From a virus: a stretch of DNA of 37,599 nucleotides. Below, in pieces: positions 13,548-20,899 of the stretch. The first letter of the stretch is position 1; each line of letters opens with the position of its first letter. Both the position numbers and the translations under genes were made by a program. The notes under the pieces were generated by a model. The model was not told the origin of the DNA. It worked only from the letters and a program-made list of their open reading frames with translations, and ran no database searches. The stretch is from positions 1 to 37,599 of IMG/VR virus record IMGVR_UViG_3300045012_000070. One strand, 5' to 3'.

Positions 13548-13641
13548 GGAAATGGCGATAACGCTTGTTATGGCCTGCGTTCTTGAGTTCAATCATGGCT
13601 GCATTATACGCGCCTAACCAAACCAGTGAACGTCTTATCAT
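13501..13641 (-). CDS. hypothetical basic 46-aa protein
   Basis: MIRRSLVWLGAYNAAMIELK... with AAGGAGC before the ATG (this ribosome site is also coding sequence of the upstream gene). Arg/His-rich second half suggests nucleic-acid binding. It overlaps both neighbours. Confidence 0.5.
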   Translation of the reverse strand: MIRRSLVWLGAYNAAMIELKNAGHNKRYRHFHARTRADMAKAATRA

Positions 13642-13768
13642 TGAATTGCTCCTTGGGGTTGATTGCCCCTAGCCTAGACCTTGGATGAGTTAGTTCGATT
13701 GCAGGGTATCCAATCATCCCATTACCCCATCCACCCTGACTCCTGACGGTAATGGTGCGTTTACTCAT
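13604..13768 (-). CDS. hypothetical 54-aa protein
   Basis: MSKRTITVRSQGGWGNGMIG... with GGAG four bases before the ATG. It overlaps the start of the next gene by 38 bases. Gly-rich first half and basic end. No known family. Confidence 0.5.
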   Translation of the reverse strand: MSKRTITVRSQGGWGNGMIGYPAIELTHPRSRLGAINPKEQFNDKTFTGLVRRV

Positions 13769-13805
13769 CCCACTCCGGTTGGGGCGACAACTAATCGCCC
13801 ACTGG

Positions 13806-14072
13806 CTATTCTTCCTTCCAAGCCAGTTCAGACTTGTGAGCAGCGATGAACTTGGTGATTTCAGGGACGAAAGCCACCAAGCGTTCCCACTGACCTGCGT
13901 ACAGGGTGACCGGAAACCGAGAGTTAATCCCGTACAGCGAGAGGGCTTTGGTTTTGTCGGACACCTTGAGGCGTAGAGCAGCGGGCTTTTTAGCCTCTGC
14001 GAGTGCAGCTTCCGCTTTGGCTAAGGCCGCCTTGACTTGCTCAAGAGTCATTCCGTCGGTTGAGGTTGGCAT
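13806..14072 (-). CDS. hypothetical protein with the RFPVTLYA domain (smaller copy)
   Basis: 88 residues: an Ala/Lys/Glu-rich N-terminal coiled coil (residues 9-30), then the domain shared with 10881-11399 (SLYGINSRFPVTLYAGQW, EITKFIAAHK). AGGAGC precedes the ATG. The conservation of SRFPVTLY between two copies in one genome suggests a binding surface. Function unknown. Confidence 0.65.
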   Translation of the reverse strand: MPTSTDGMTLEQVKAALAKAEAALAEAKKPAALRLKVSDKTKALSLYGINSRFPVTLYAGQWERLVAFVPEITKFIAAHKSELAWKEE

Positions 14073-14486
14073 GTGATTGCTCCTAGGCTAACTGAGAGGC
14101 TGTGTTGCCTGCCTTAAGTTGCCGCCCTAACCGGAGTGTTTACAGGCAAGCTCCCAAGCATGACCAGCCGTTCAGAGGTTTAGCGTGCCGCTGGTCAGCG
14201 GCTTGTGTTGCCATCAGGTTGTCAAGTGTTGCTCAGCGGCCTGTCACGTTGCAAGGCCGAGTGCCTTGTGGCACCGCCAGTCACCCTCCAATCGCCTCGC
14301 CAACCCGCAAACCCCATCGAATCAACAACATGCGAGAGTGACGCGCAAGTGCAACAAAACACAGGGGCGGCGGGCGAACCTCATTCCCCCTAGTCTGGTT
14401 TAAGCTTCCGTCATCGGGGGTGGGTTGCTAATTGGGTGTGGGGGCCCGTCCGAAATTTTAAAAATTTGAATTTTACACAAAAATCA
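14073..14486. other. non-coding stretch with palindromes and direct repeats
   Basis: About 410 bases without a supported gene. It holds a 16-base inverted repeat GCCGCTG-GT-CAGCGGC (14187-14202), a second copy of TCAGCGGC at 14233-14240, a hairpin GTGCC-TTGT-GGCAC (14261-14274), and several GTGTTGC words between 14100 and 14230. A short AT-rich tract near 14454-14475 follows. It lies between the first two leftward genes and could hold an origin, operators or a long leader. Confidence 0.4.
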
Positions 14487-14534
14487 GCCCTAGCCTCAAT
14501 AACCTTGACAAATTCGCAAGTTTTTGACTAGGGC
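14487..14534 (-). terminator. probable terminator with a large loop
   Basis: GCCCTAG (14487-14493) pairs with CTAGGGC (14528-14534); on the minus strand the second arm is followed by TGATTTTTG. Inside the 34-base loop CTTG can pair with CAAG. It follows the first leftward gene (14543-14776), so it may reduce transcription into the rest of the arm. Confidence 0.5.
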
Positions 14535-14542
14535 CGGGGGAA

Positions 14543-14776
14543 TCAATATTTGTCGTAATCCGGGGTAATATCCAGAGGCGGATCGTTGTAATGGGGGGCT
14601 AATGTAATATTATCTACACGGTCAGCTAATTTTATATACTTTCGCACGTAATTCAGCTCTTTGGCGGTTTCATCATATAACTTCTTGTACTCGGGGTAGT
14701 TGTGGCGTTTGAGATATTCAGTACATTTCTCTCTAGTTTTTAGCAAAACCTTGGTCGATAGTGGCATCATATACAC
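14543..14776 (-). CDS. first leftward gene; hypothetical 77-aa protein
   Basis: Lys/Tyr/Glu-rich and helical (KVLLKTREKCTEYLKRHNY...), with an acidic C-terminus. The start is ambiguous: GTG 14776 has AAGGGG at six bases and is preferred; ATG codons follow at 14770 and 14767. It lies about 30 bases downstream of the leftward promoter's expected start site, so it should be among the earliest expressed. Could be a regulator, but no helix-turn-helix is evident. Confidence 0.65.
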   Translation of the reverse strand: MYMMPLSTKVLLKTREKCTEYLKRHNYPEYKKLYDETAKELNYVRKYIKLADRVDNITLAPHYNDPPLDITPDYDKY

Positions 14777-14810
14777 ATTAGACCCCTTGGAAGGCGAATT
14801 CGTTACTAGA

Positions 14811-14839
14811 AATCTAGCTTAGAATGTGTCAAGTGTCAA
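14811..14839 (-). promoter_or_regulatory. leftward sigma70-like promoter
   Basis: On the minus strand: TTGACA (14834-14839), 17-base spacer, TAGATT (14811-14816). The spacer contains TTGACACATT, repeating the -35 element. It reads toward the gene at 14543-14776. Consensus -35 and ideal spacing make this the best promoter in the window. Confidence 0.7.
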
Positions 14840-14870
14840 CCCCCTTATTCAGCCATAGAAAACCCACCCC

Positions 14871-14899
14871 ATGACACATGACACATTATATACTAGATA
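14871..14899 (+). promoter_or_regulatory. rightward sigma70-like promoter, mirror of the leftward one
   Basis: ATGACA (14871-14876), 17-base spacer with ATGACACATT, TAGATA (14894-14899), followed by an AT-rich tract (TATTATATACT). Same layout and same internal repeat as the leftward promoter, 31 bases apart back to back. It reads toward the small terminase gene at 14989. Confidence 0.6.
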
Positions 14900-14988
14900 T
14901 TATATACTACTTACTAACTGTAATTCTTGGGAATTATTTTTTCGCTTTCCCTCACAAAACCCATTCCTCGAGGGTCTAATATAACGCG

Positions 14989-15480
14989 ATGTCCCGAATT
15001 CCCAAAGAGCCTCGATTTTGTCCGGCCTGGTTTGTCCAAGCCGCGGAGGTCATGGTACGGGAATCCTACAACTTGAAGCAAGCCGCCTCCCAAATTGGGC
15101 ATCCACTCGATCCGGATGAGGCAGAAAAAGTCGAGAGGCGGCGCGACTTCCAAGACATACTCAGGATCGAGAAAAACAAATTTTATGCTGCCGTGGCCAA
15201 CGACCCTTCGAGGTCGAAATCCTCGGCGATTGGGAAGATGGAAGTTTTGATTGACTGCCTCATGAGGGAGGGAGAGTATGACAAAGCCGCCGCTGCAATC
15301 GAAAAGCTCGGCAAGCTCGAAGGGTGGGTCGGGGGAGACTCGAACGTCAGCATTTTTGCCGGACTTACCGCACGAGACATTGAAGAAGCTCGCAAACGCC
15401 TTAACGGAAAAGCAATTTCTGAGGGAGCGGCTAAACCGGATTCTAGCGGATCAGCTGTTCCTGACTCATTGGCCAACTAA
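14989..15480 (+). CDS. terS: terminase small subunit
   Basis: 163 residues just upstream of the large terminase. The helical N-terminus (about residues 10-45) contains a probable helix-turn-helix (YNLKQAASQIGH), followed by a central helical part and the AAAAIEKLGKLEGWV and LTARDIEEARKRL motifs typical of phage small terminases. It binds the packaging site and hands DNA to TerL. The TAA overlaps the next ATG as TAATG. A second frame over its end (15278-15493) is judged a shadow. Confidence 0.75.
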   Translation: MSRIPKEPRFCPAWFVQAAEVMVRESYNLKQAASQIGHPLDPDEAEKVERRRDFQDILRIEKNKFYAAVANDPSRSKSSAIGKMEVLIDCLMREGEYDKAAAAIEKLGKLEGWVGGDSNVSIFAGLTARDIEEARKRLNGKAISEGAAKPDSSGSAVPDSLAN

Positions 15481-15884
15481 TGACCAATTTTGAAACCCTT
15501 TGTTATTTAGCAGGATATTTTGATGGAGAGGGTTGTGTCTCTTTCCCTAATGCAAAGAGCATCCGCGTCTCTATAAATTCCGCGGATCGAGAAAGTTTGG
15601 CCCTGTTTCATGAATTATATGGCGGCCATTTCAATACTCGCGATCCGCAACCTGGCGAAAGGCGCCAGATTTTTCGCTGGGAAGCTTCTGGCTTACGAGC
15701 GCAAAAATTTTTAATTGATGTTTTGCCTTATTTAAAGGCGAAACGCGATGTTGCACTTTTGGGTCTCGTGCCAACCTTTGGCATAAAAGGCCAACGAGTC
15801 TCTGAAGAAGAGAAACTGCTTCGTTCAAAGATTCAAAGAGAGATCCAAATAATTAATCAGAGGGTGACTGTTTGTCTCGTGTAG
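15480..15884 (+). CDS. LAGLIDADG homing endonuclease
   Basis: 134 residues with a single LAGLIDADG-type motif, LAGYFDGEGCVSF (about 9-21), so it would act as a homodimer cutting a long DNA target. It is free-standing, inserted exactly between terS and terL: its ATG uses the terS TAATG junction, and its end overlaps the terL start. Base composition is clearly more AT-rich than terS. Presumed target: the uninterrupted terS-terL junction of related phages. Confidence 0.8.
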   Translation: MTNFETLCYLAGYFDGEGCVSFPNAKSIRVSINSADRESLALFHELYGGHFNTRDPQPGERRQIFRWEASGLRAQKFLIDVLPYLKAKRDVALLGLVPTFGIKGQRVSEEEKLLRSKIQREIQIINQRVTVCLV

Positions 15885-17392
15885 ATGAACTAGTCACTAT
15901 GCTTCAACAGCGGTATCCCGATACCGCACTTGAAATTGTTGACGCAATAGACGCCAAACAGCGAAAAGAGAATTTCATTCGCTATTGGGAACCGCAAGAA
16001 CAACAAAGACCCCATTTGGCGTCTTTCACCCCGGATATCAAGATCTTTGGTATTCTTGGCGGCAATCGATCAGGGAAAACCGAAGAAGGTGTGTTTATTG
16101 ATGTTGCTTGGGCCTTGGGAAAAGATTATTTTAAAGGCTTCCCAGCTTATGAATGGGTGAAAGACCTCCCAATTCCTGACCCTCCGGTGGTCGTTTGGGT
16201 CGTAGGATTAGATTATGGCGTTCTCAAAAACGTAATCTGGCACGAGAAATTAAGACAAGGCCGCGGTAAACATCCGCCTTTCCTGCCCCGTGATCCCGAA
16301 GTAATCGAAAAGGTAGTCGACGGTGAGTTCCAAGTCTATTTCAAGAACGGATCTATTATCATTGGCAAGTCAGCTGATGCTGGCCGAGAGAAGTTCCAGG
16401 GAGCTAGCGTTGATCTCGTCCACATTGACGAAGAGTGTGAGGTCGCGGTGTTTGATGAATGCTATCAACGAACCGCTGATTGCGCCGGAAAGTTACTTCT
16501 TACCCTCACCCCTCTTGTCGACGTCGCCTCAGGAGTCCGTACTCCCTGGGTGTTTGACCTCTTCGAAGAGGTTAATCAAGGCAGGAAAGATGTGGTTTTT
16601 TGTAAGTTAAATGTAATGGCCAATCCGTACGTCCCCTCGGAGGAGAAGACCAAGTTAGCAGAGAAGTGGGCCGGTCACTTTGAAGAAAAGGCGCGCCTAT
16701 ATGGGGACTTCATCCAGCGGTCAGGTCTTGTATATCCACATTGGAAGCCCGCAGTTCACTGCATTGATCTGCCGAAAATACCCCGAGAGTGGCGACGACT
16801 GGTCTCAATTGACCCAGCAGCTACTGGAACGACTGCTGCAATATGGGCAGCTGTTAAACCAGGCACCGACGATCTCTATCTTTATCGCGAATACTATGAG
16901 TCGAACGCCACTGTCTCAGACCACGCTAAGAACATCTTATCTGTGAACGGCGGCGAAGCAATTGACACCTGGCTACTAGATCCAAAATGGGCTTCGCAAC
17001 GAAATAACGAGACACATAAAACAGGACTCCAATTATATCGTGAAAGTGGTATTCCTGTGAGACCAGCTCCTGTTGAGTACGAGGATTATGGTTTAAATGT
17101 TTCGCGCGAATACATAAACGCTACGCTTGAACCAACTTCCCGACATGCGAAGGTTTTTGTTTCAAAGACTTTGAAGAATTTTCAACATGAGATACAACAT
17201 TATGTATGGGATTTTTTTGCTAAGGGAGAGCAAAAAGGTTTATCAAAAGATAAACCGATGAAGCGAGCAGACCACTTAATGAATGCGTTCCAGTATTTAT
17301 GTTGTATGAGGCCTCGTGCAAGAAAGATGAGAGGGGGATATGAAGGAGAAGATGATAGGCAGAAAGCGTCGCAGCTTAATTCATATACCTAG
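15872..17392 (+). CDS. terL: terminase large subunit
   Basis: 506 residues. ATPase: Walker A GGNRSGKT (63-70), Walker B DLVHIDEE (181-188), coupling motif LTLTPL (210-215). Nuclease: VSIDPA (Asp 314), WLLDPKW (Asp 370) and KRADHLMNAFQY near the C-terminus supply metal-binding acids. It drives DNA into the procapsid and cuts it. The start is a TTG with AGGG upstream, possibly forced by the endonuclease insertion. It ends in TAG followed at once by TGA. The 3' half looks more AT-rich than the 5' half. Confidence 0.9.
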   Translation: MSRVDELVTMLQQRYPDTALEIVDAIDAKQRKENFIRYWEPQEQQRPHLASFTPDIKIFGILGGNRSGKTEEGVFIDVAWALGKDYFKGFPAYEWVKDLPIPDPPVVVWVVGLDYGVLKNVIWHEKLRQGRGKHPPFLPRDPEVIEKVVDGEFQVYFKNGSIIIGKSADAGREKFQGASVDLVHIDEECEVAVFDECYQRTADCAGKLLLTLTPLVDVASGVRTPWVFDLFEEVNQGRKDVVFCKLNVMANPYVPSEEKTKLAEKWAGHFEEKARLYGDFIQRSGLVYPHWKPAVHCIDLPKIPREWRRLVSIDPAATGTTAAIWAAVKPGTDDLYLYREYYESNATVSDHAKNILSVNGGEAIDTWLLDPKWASQRNNETHKTGLQLYRESGIPVRPAPVEYEDYGLNVSREYINATLEPTSRHAKVFVSKTLKNFQHEIQHYVWDFFAKGEQKGLSKDKPMKRADHLMNAFQYLCCMRPRARKMRGGYEGEDDRQKASQLNSYT

Positions 17393-17771
17393 TGAAACCG
17401 TTTTACAAATGTTTGACGCACGGGTTTCAGTAAATAAGATTGCAAAACATTTTAATGTTGCATGGGGAACAATAGCCAAAGTCTTAAAGGCCAACAATCG
17501 TCCTACAATTCGACCATCCATCTGGGTAATTGATGATGCCGGATATCTCGGCAAAAAAGTAAAGAATCAAACAGTCAGGCAACACAGAGAAATTGCGGAG
17601 AAGGCCCTGGGACGAAAACTTAAACGGCACGAAGTTGTTCATCATATCAACGGAAATAAACAAGACAATCGAAATGAAAATCTTTTGATTTGTGATAGAT
17701 CCTACCATCGTTGGTTGCATGAACGAATGTCTTTTTTGTATCAGCAAGAACATTTTACCTCCTCGCAGTAA
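17340..17771 (+). CDS. HNH homing endonuclease
   Basis: 143 residues. An N-terminal helix-turn-helix-like segment (VSVNKIAKHFNVAWGTIAKV, about 28-47) precedes an HNH domain: EVVHHINGNKQDNRNENL (about 97-114), with a further His in YHRWLHERM. The start overlaps the terL end by 53 bases; ATG 17352 with AAGGAG is a close alternative. AT-rich like the LAGLIDADG gene. Such genes commonly sit beside terL and may help packaging or simply home. Its TAA lies inside a hairpin-motif copy. Confidence 0.8.
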   Translation: MKEKMIGRKRRSLIHIPSETVLQMFDARVSVNKIAKHFNVAWGTIAKVLKANNRPTIRPSIWVIDDAGYLGKKVKNQTVRQHREIAEKALGRKLKRHEVVHHINGNKQDNRNENLLICDRSYHRWLHERMSFLYQQEHFTSSQ

Positions 17772-17782
17772 AACGGGGTCAG
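17761..17782 (+). promoter_or_regulatory. copy of the CCTCG/CGGGG hairpin motif
   Basis: CCTCG, loop CAGTAAAA, CGGGG, then TCAG, five bases before the ATG of 17787-17972. There is no separate Shine-Dalgarno for that gene, so GGGGT in the motif's 3' arm may itself act as the ribosome site, and folding would mask it. Confidence 0.6.
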
Positions 17783-17786
17783 AAAC

Positions 17787-17972
17787 ATGAAACTCTCACT
17801 CAACGCACACATCATCGGTCAAGTAACCGCGGGAATCGTCCAAGTCGCCAACTTGTATGGCGGGATCATCCCCGCCCATTACCAACCCGTTGTGGCATTG
17901 GTGGTTGGGGTATGTCAGGCCATCATGGCCTTCGTGGCTCATTACTCCCCAGCACCTAACACCTCCAAATAA
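17787..17972 (+). CDS. small membrane protein, holin candidate
   Basis: 61 residues with two hydrophobic segments (IIGQVTAGIVQVANLYGGII and VVALVVGVCQAIMAFVA) separated by HYQP, so probably two membrane helices. Similar small proteins are common near phage structural genes, and some are called holins. No lysin is adjacent (the transglycosylase is at 33.5 kb), so the role is tentative. Confidence 0.5.
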   Translation: MKLSLNAHIIGQVTAGIVQVANLYGGIIPAHYQPVVALVVGVCQAIMAFVAHYSPAPNTSK

Positions 17973-18290
17973 ATGGGACTCATTGATTTCCCAGATCCGG
18001 TGTCGATGTTCGAGGGGGCTAAAAACGCCGGTCTCGAACGAGAGGTTGCAAACTCCTTCGTAAGTGCAGCCTACAGCGCCTGGATTTCGGCGATGTGGCG
18101 GTCAGGATCAGCCAAGTGGGCTCAATTCACTGGTGAAGGCCCGGCCCTTAAAGACGCGGCCACCTCGGTTTACCTCACCCTCACTGGCCTCGAAACCAAA
18201 AACTTCCTGCGTTTAACCGTCCCCCTCGACTTACTCGACGCGGACAACCTATCCAAATTCAGAACCGAACAAATCAAGGAGAGCAAATGA
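17973..18290 (+). CDS. hypothetical 105-aa protein
   Basis: Helical, with a Trp/Ala-rich core (YSAWISAMWRSGSAKW). It starts directly after the previous TAA and ends in an ATGA overlap with the next gene. No known domain; the late-region position suggests a virion or assembly role. Confidence 0.6.
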   Translation: MGLIDFPDPVSMFEGAKNAGLEREVANSFVSAAYSAWISAMWRSGSAKWAQFTGEGPALKDAATSVYLTLTGLETKNFLRLTVPLDLLDADNLSKFRTEQIKESK

Positions 18291-18628
18291 GTTTATTTTC
18301 TAGTATTGTTAGCGGCGCCGAAAAAGCATTCGACGATGTCAAGGCCGCAATTGCCAAGGCAGTTGGGGAACTCCCTAAAATCGAAGCAACCGTAGTTAAA
18401 GACGCACCCGAAGTGATTGCCTTAGCCGGGGTTGTATCCCCAGGTCTCGCGTCCTTTTTGACTGCCAAACTCCCGGTCGCCAACTCTCTACTCGAGAGCG
18501 TGGCCTCGGTGTTAGCGGAAGGCGGGGCTGCAACCGAATCTCAGCTTTTGAACGCGGGCCTCGATCAGGCCGTGATTGCTGGGGTTAAAGCCCTGGTTCC
18601 TCAACTTAAAGCCCTCGCTTCTAAATGA
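18287..18628 (+). CDS. hypothetical Ala-rich helical protein, 113 aa
   Basis: Amphipathic helices rich in Ala, Val and Leu, with little aromatic content. The start overlaps the previous stop (ATGA), and GGAGAG lies upstream. The start MSLFSSIVSGAEKAFDDVK and a mid-length hydrophobic stretch (EVIALAGVVSPGLASFL) recall phage membrane-active or minor virion proteins. Not recognised. Confidence 0.6.
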   Translation: MSLFSSIVSGAEKAFDDVKAAIAKAVGELPKIEATVVKDAPEVIALAGVVSPGLASFLTAKLPVANSLLESVASVLAEGGAATESQLLNAGLDQAVIAGVKALVPQLKALASK

Positions 18629-18855
18629 GGGTTCAAGACATCATGGCGCGCGGGCCTCTCGTTATTAAAAACAATGACGAGACCCGTTCGCACTCTGGGA
18701 AACCCGATTTCACCCCCGAGGCTCCCCCGGAAATTTTAACCTTCGCCCCTAAAGGGAAACCTCCAATCCCTCAAGCGGGCTCTAAAGCTCCCGAGTTCAA
18801 GCGACTCGAACCATTGCCCCGTACAAAGGCATCGGAGAATAATTCGTACACTTAA
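18625..18855 (+). CDS. hypothetical Pro-rich protein, 76 aa
   Basis: Low-complexity, Pro/Lys-rich, likely disordered. Ends KASENNSYT*, closely resembling the terL C-terminus KASQLNSYT* (7 of 9 identical, both at the very end). ATGA overlap with the upstream gene. The function is unknown; a shared tail may be a docking or sorting signal. Confidence 0.55.
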   Translation: MRVQDIMARGPLVIKNNDETRSHSGKPDFTPEAPPEILTFAPKGKPPIPQAGSKAPEFKRLEPLPRTKASENNSYT

Positions 18856-18870
18856 AGGAAAAAGGAAAAT

Positions 18871-19257
18871 ATGGCAAATACAGCGAATGCAATTTGGCAA
18901 GGGTCCGGCCCGGCCTTCACATTTCAACAGGTAGCTTTTGGTGGCAAGGATGCCGCCGAAATGGCCTATCGTGGACGCGCCACTTTCACAGGTGATGCAT
19001 CCACCGCCACCGTCACCATTAGTTTTATTGACGGGACTCAGACTCCCTTTTCAACCCCAGGCAACCCCCCAACCGCCGTTGCCCCAACCACAGTGATGGC
19101 AACAGCTGGATCTAACGGATCCACCAATGCGGGCACCTGGAGTTCTACTGTTTATATTGTTGGAGTAACCAGTATTACCACAACTGGTTTTGTGGTCACC
19201 GCGTCAGCTAACTTCGCGGCCACCAGCTACACGATTGACTTCATTGTCATCCCGTAA
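18871..19257 (+). CDS. beta-rich virion-like protein, 128 aa
   Basis: Good AAGGA...AGGA ribosome sites before ATG 18871. Thr/Ala/Gly-rich with alternating hydrophobic residues, the look of a small beta-sandwich such as a head decoration or tail protein. No signal peptide. It ends TAATG onto the next gene. Confidence 0.55.
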   Translation: MANTANAIWQGSGPAFTFQQVAFGGKDAAEMAYRGRATFTGDASTATVTISFIDGTQTPFSTPGNPPTAVAPTTVMATAGSNGSTNAGTWSSTVYIVGVTSITTTGFVVTASANFAATSYTIDFIVIP

Positions 19258-19523
19258 TGGCCAACGAAGTAAATCTCGGAACTGGAAGGGGCTTGGTCCC
19301 CTTCCGTTTCGGATCATTTAAAAAAGAGGAACCAATGGTAAAATGCGCAGGGAGTCATTACATCTACGTCGCCGAGGTGGTTTACATCGCCAAGGACGGC
19401 AAACTCCATGTAGTTAATGTGTGCCGGGCGTGTGGTCAAGTTTCCTTTCATGAGAAACAAATTGCCTCACCTGGCACGCCTGCAATACTCCTAAAAGAAA
19501 AGGAAAAAGAAAATGTCGTATAA
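19257..19523 (+). CDS. small protein with CxxC, 88 aa
   Basis: Starts at the TAATG junction. It has three cysteines (C29 and CRAC near residue 60) plus nearby His, possibly a zinc site. An internal ATG (MVKCAGSHY) with AGAGGA upstream could be the true start. A perfect GGAAGGGG-CCCCTTCC hairpin lies near the 5' end (19279-19300). Basic Lys/Glu-rich C-terminus. Confidence 0.5.
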   Translation: MANEVNLGTGRGLVPFRFGSFKKEEPMVKCAGSHYIYVAEVVYIAKDGKLHVVNVCRACGQVSFHEKQIASPGTPAILLKEKEKENVV

Positions 19524-20019
19524 TGTCAGAGATGATGCCGGGACCTTTGGAGGTCAGGCACAAATTGAATTAAACAATGGTGCCGGGGCTCCAACCATAG
19601 TTCGTATGCAAGTATACGAAGCCGTTGGGCTTTTTGGTATCGCGGCCGCCGGAGCAACAGGAAAGTATGATGTTTTCATTGCTCCTCCAACACCATCAGC
19701 TGCGTCAGTTTTGGCCCCTCTTGGAACCTCTTATCAAATTCTGGGCGGCACTATTAACTATGATACTGCTAGTTCTTCAGGCACCGTGGCGGTTGAAATT
19801 TGCCCGGCGGGAACTGCCTCTGGTTCTGGGAACAATGTCTTAAGCACCACAAACGTATCCACAGCAACCGCAGCCACCAACACCCCGGTTTCATTGACCT
19901 TAAACACCAACATCGACAATTTACTAATCGGGCCACTTGGAAGAATCAACGTCATTTTTGGTGGCACGGCCACCGGACTAGTTAACTTCACAATCGTACT
20001 TTATCTTGGAAGGGTGTAA
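19513..20019 (+). CDS. virion-like beta-rich protein, 168 aa
   Basis: MSYNVRDDAGTFGGQAQIEL... then long Thr/Ser/Val/Gly-rich beta-type sequence, typical of phage tail or decoration proteins. AAAAGGAAAAAG before the ATG. No signal peptide or enzyme motif. Family not recognised. Confidence 0.55.
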   Translation: MSYNVRDDAGTFGGQAQIELNNGAGAPTIVRMQVYEAVGLFGIAAAGATGKYDVFIAPPTPSAASVLAPLGTSYQILGGTINYDTASSSGTVAVEICPAGTASGSGNNVLSTTNVSTATAATNTPVSLTLNTNIDNLLIGPLGRINVIFGGTATGLVNFTIVLYLGRV

Positions 20020-20021
20020 TC

Positions 20022-20396
20022 GTGGCCAACAAATATCCACTCCAGGCCGGAGACATCGCGCCGGATTTTTCGGAACGTGAAACCTCTCCTGCCGCGGATC
20101 GGCGGGATCAACATGCGGCCCCAGTGTCTAGTTATGAAGGGGACCAAGACGCCCCTTCATTAACCAGTTCGGTGGCGCCTCTTTGGAAATGCGGACAAGT
20201 CGCCCCCACTTCCAAGAACACTCCACCCTTTGAACCAGTTCATATGGAGGGCGATACCTCCGGAGACGGAACCACCATTCACTCCATCGACATCTACTCG
20301 TACGGCGATTGCTATGACCCCAAATCTCCTACCCGCGTGCGCGAGGTTGGGAGTGAGTGGTCGGTGGACACTGACTTTGATGGCCCGGTGAACTAA
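20022..20396 (+). CDS. hypothetical 124-aa protein, GTG start
   Basis: MANKYPLQAGDIAPDFSER..., polar and acidic, Pro/Asp/Ser-rich, with little hydrophobic core, so possibly an extended or disordered virion protein. Starts GTG two bases after the previous TAA; ends TAATG. Confidence 0.5.
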   Translation: MANKYPLQAGDIAPDFSERETSPAADRRDQHAAPVSSYEGDQDAPSLTSSVAPLWKCGQVAPTSKNTPPFEPVHMEGDTSGDGTTIHSIDIYSYGDCYDPKSPTRVREVGSEWSVDTDFDGPVN

Positions 20397-20668
20397 TGAG
20401 TACCCTAACTGTTCCTTACAAACACCCCTCCGATTTGAGTGTTAGACTCACCAACACCCAAGAACCTCCCAAGGTCGGGCCTCCTTCCCCTATTGATGAT
20501 AAAGAAGAGTATCTTTGCGGCTCCCTCGCAGGATATCCTAGCGTCAACGCGGGACGAGATCAAGACCGTTCAAGACTCGATGAGTGCATCCCGGCCTCTT
20601 ATCATTATCCCGAGCACGCCTCGGGAGTTGAAGCCGAAAACGAAACCGGCGTAACCGAGGGTTTCTAA
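20396..20668 (+). CDS. hypothetical 90-aa protein
   Basis: Starts at a TAATG junction and ends at another. Pro/Ser/Glu-rich, probably disordered, with two cysteines. Same composition type as its neighbours at 20022 and 20668, so the three may be parts of one virion assembly. No family. Confidence 0.45.
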   Translation: MSTLTVPYKHPSDLSVRLTNTQEPPKVGPPSPIDDKEEYLCGSLAGYPSVNAGRDQDRSRLDECIPASYHYPEHASGVEAENETGVTEGF

Positions 20669-20898
20669 TGGCTCAACACACCCCCCACGTTGGCAACACC
20701 CCTACCGAGCACATGCATGAACCGCCTATGGCGGGGACTTCAATGGCACCAATGGGGATGACTTCCCACACCGACTCAGCTGCGGGAGGTCCAGGCTACA
20801 AACCCGAGACTCATTCTCGGTATCGACCCCAGCAAGGCCGGGCCGACAAGCACGCCTCGAACGTAATCCAGGACGCTTACCTGGCCGGAAAGATTTAA
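20668..20898 (+). CDS. hypothetical 76-aa protein
   Basis: His/Met/Pro/Gly-rich (MAQHTPHVGNTPTEHMHEPP). The end (GRADKHASNVIQDAYLAGKI) resembles the middle of the next gene (GRADRLSANIVGGG), suggesting a short shared motif GRAD[KR]..[AS]N[VI]. Disordered in appearance; function unknown. Confidence 0.5.
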   Translation: MAQHTPHVGNTPTEHMHEPPMAGTSMAPMGMTSHTDSAAGGPGYKPETHSRYRPQQGRADKHASNVIQDAYLAGKI

Positions 20899-20899
20899 G

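Noticed and set aside
15278-15493. 71-aa frame (helical end, KKLANALTEKQFLRERLNRI) overlapping terS
   Set aside because: TerS matches its family in the other frame and no ribosome site supports this one; likely an amphipathic shadow.
15480-15884. Group I intron in terL carrying the LAGLIDADG gene
   Set aside because: The terL N-terminus is complete downstream and no exon upstream matches; the gene is free-standing between terS and terL.
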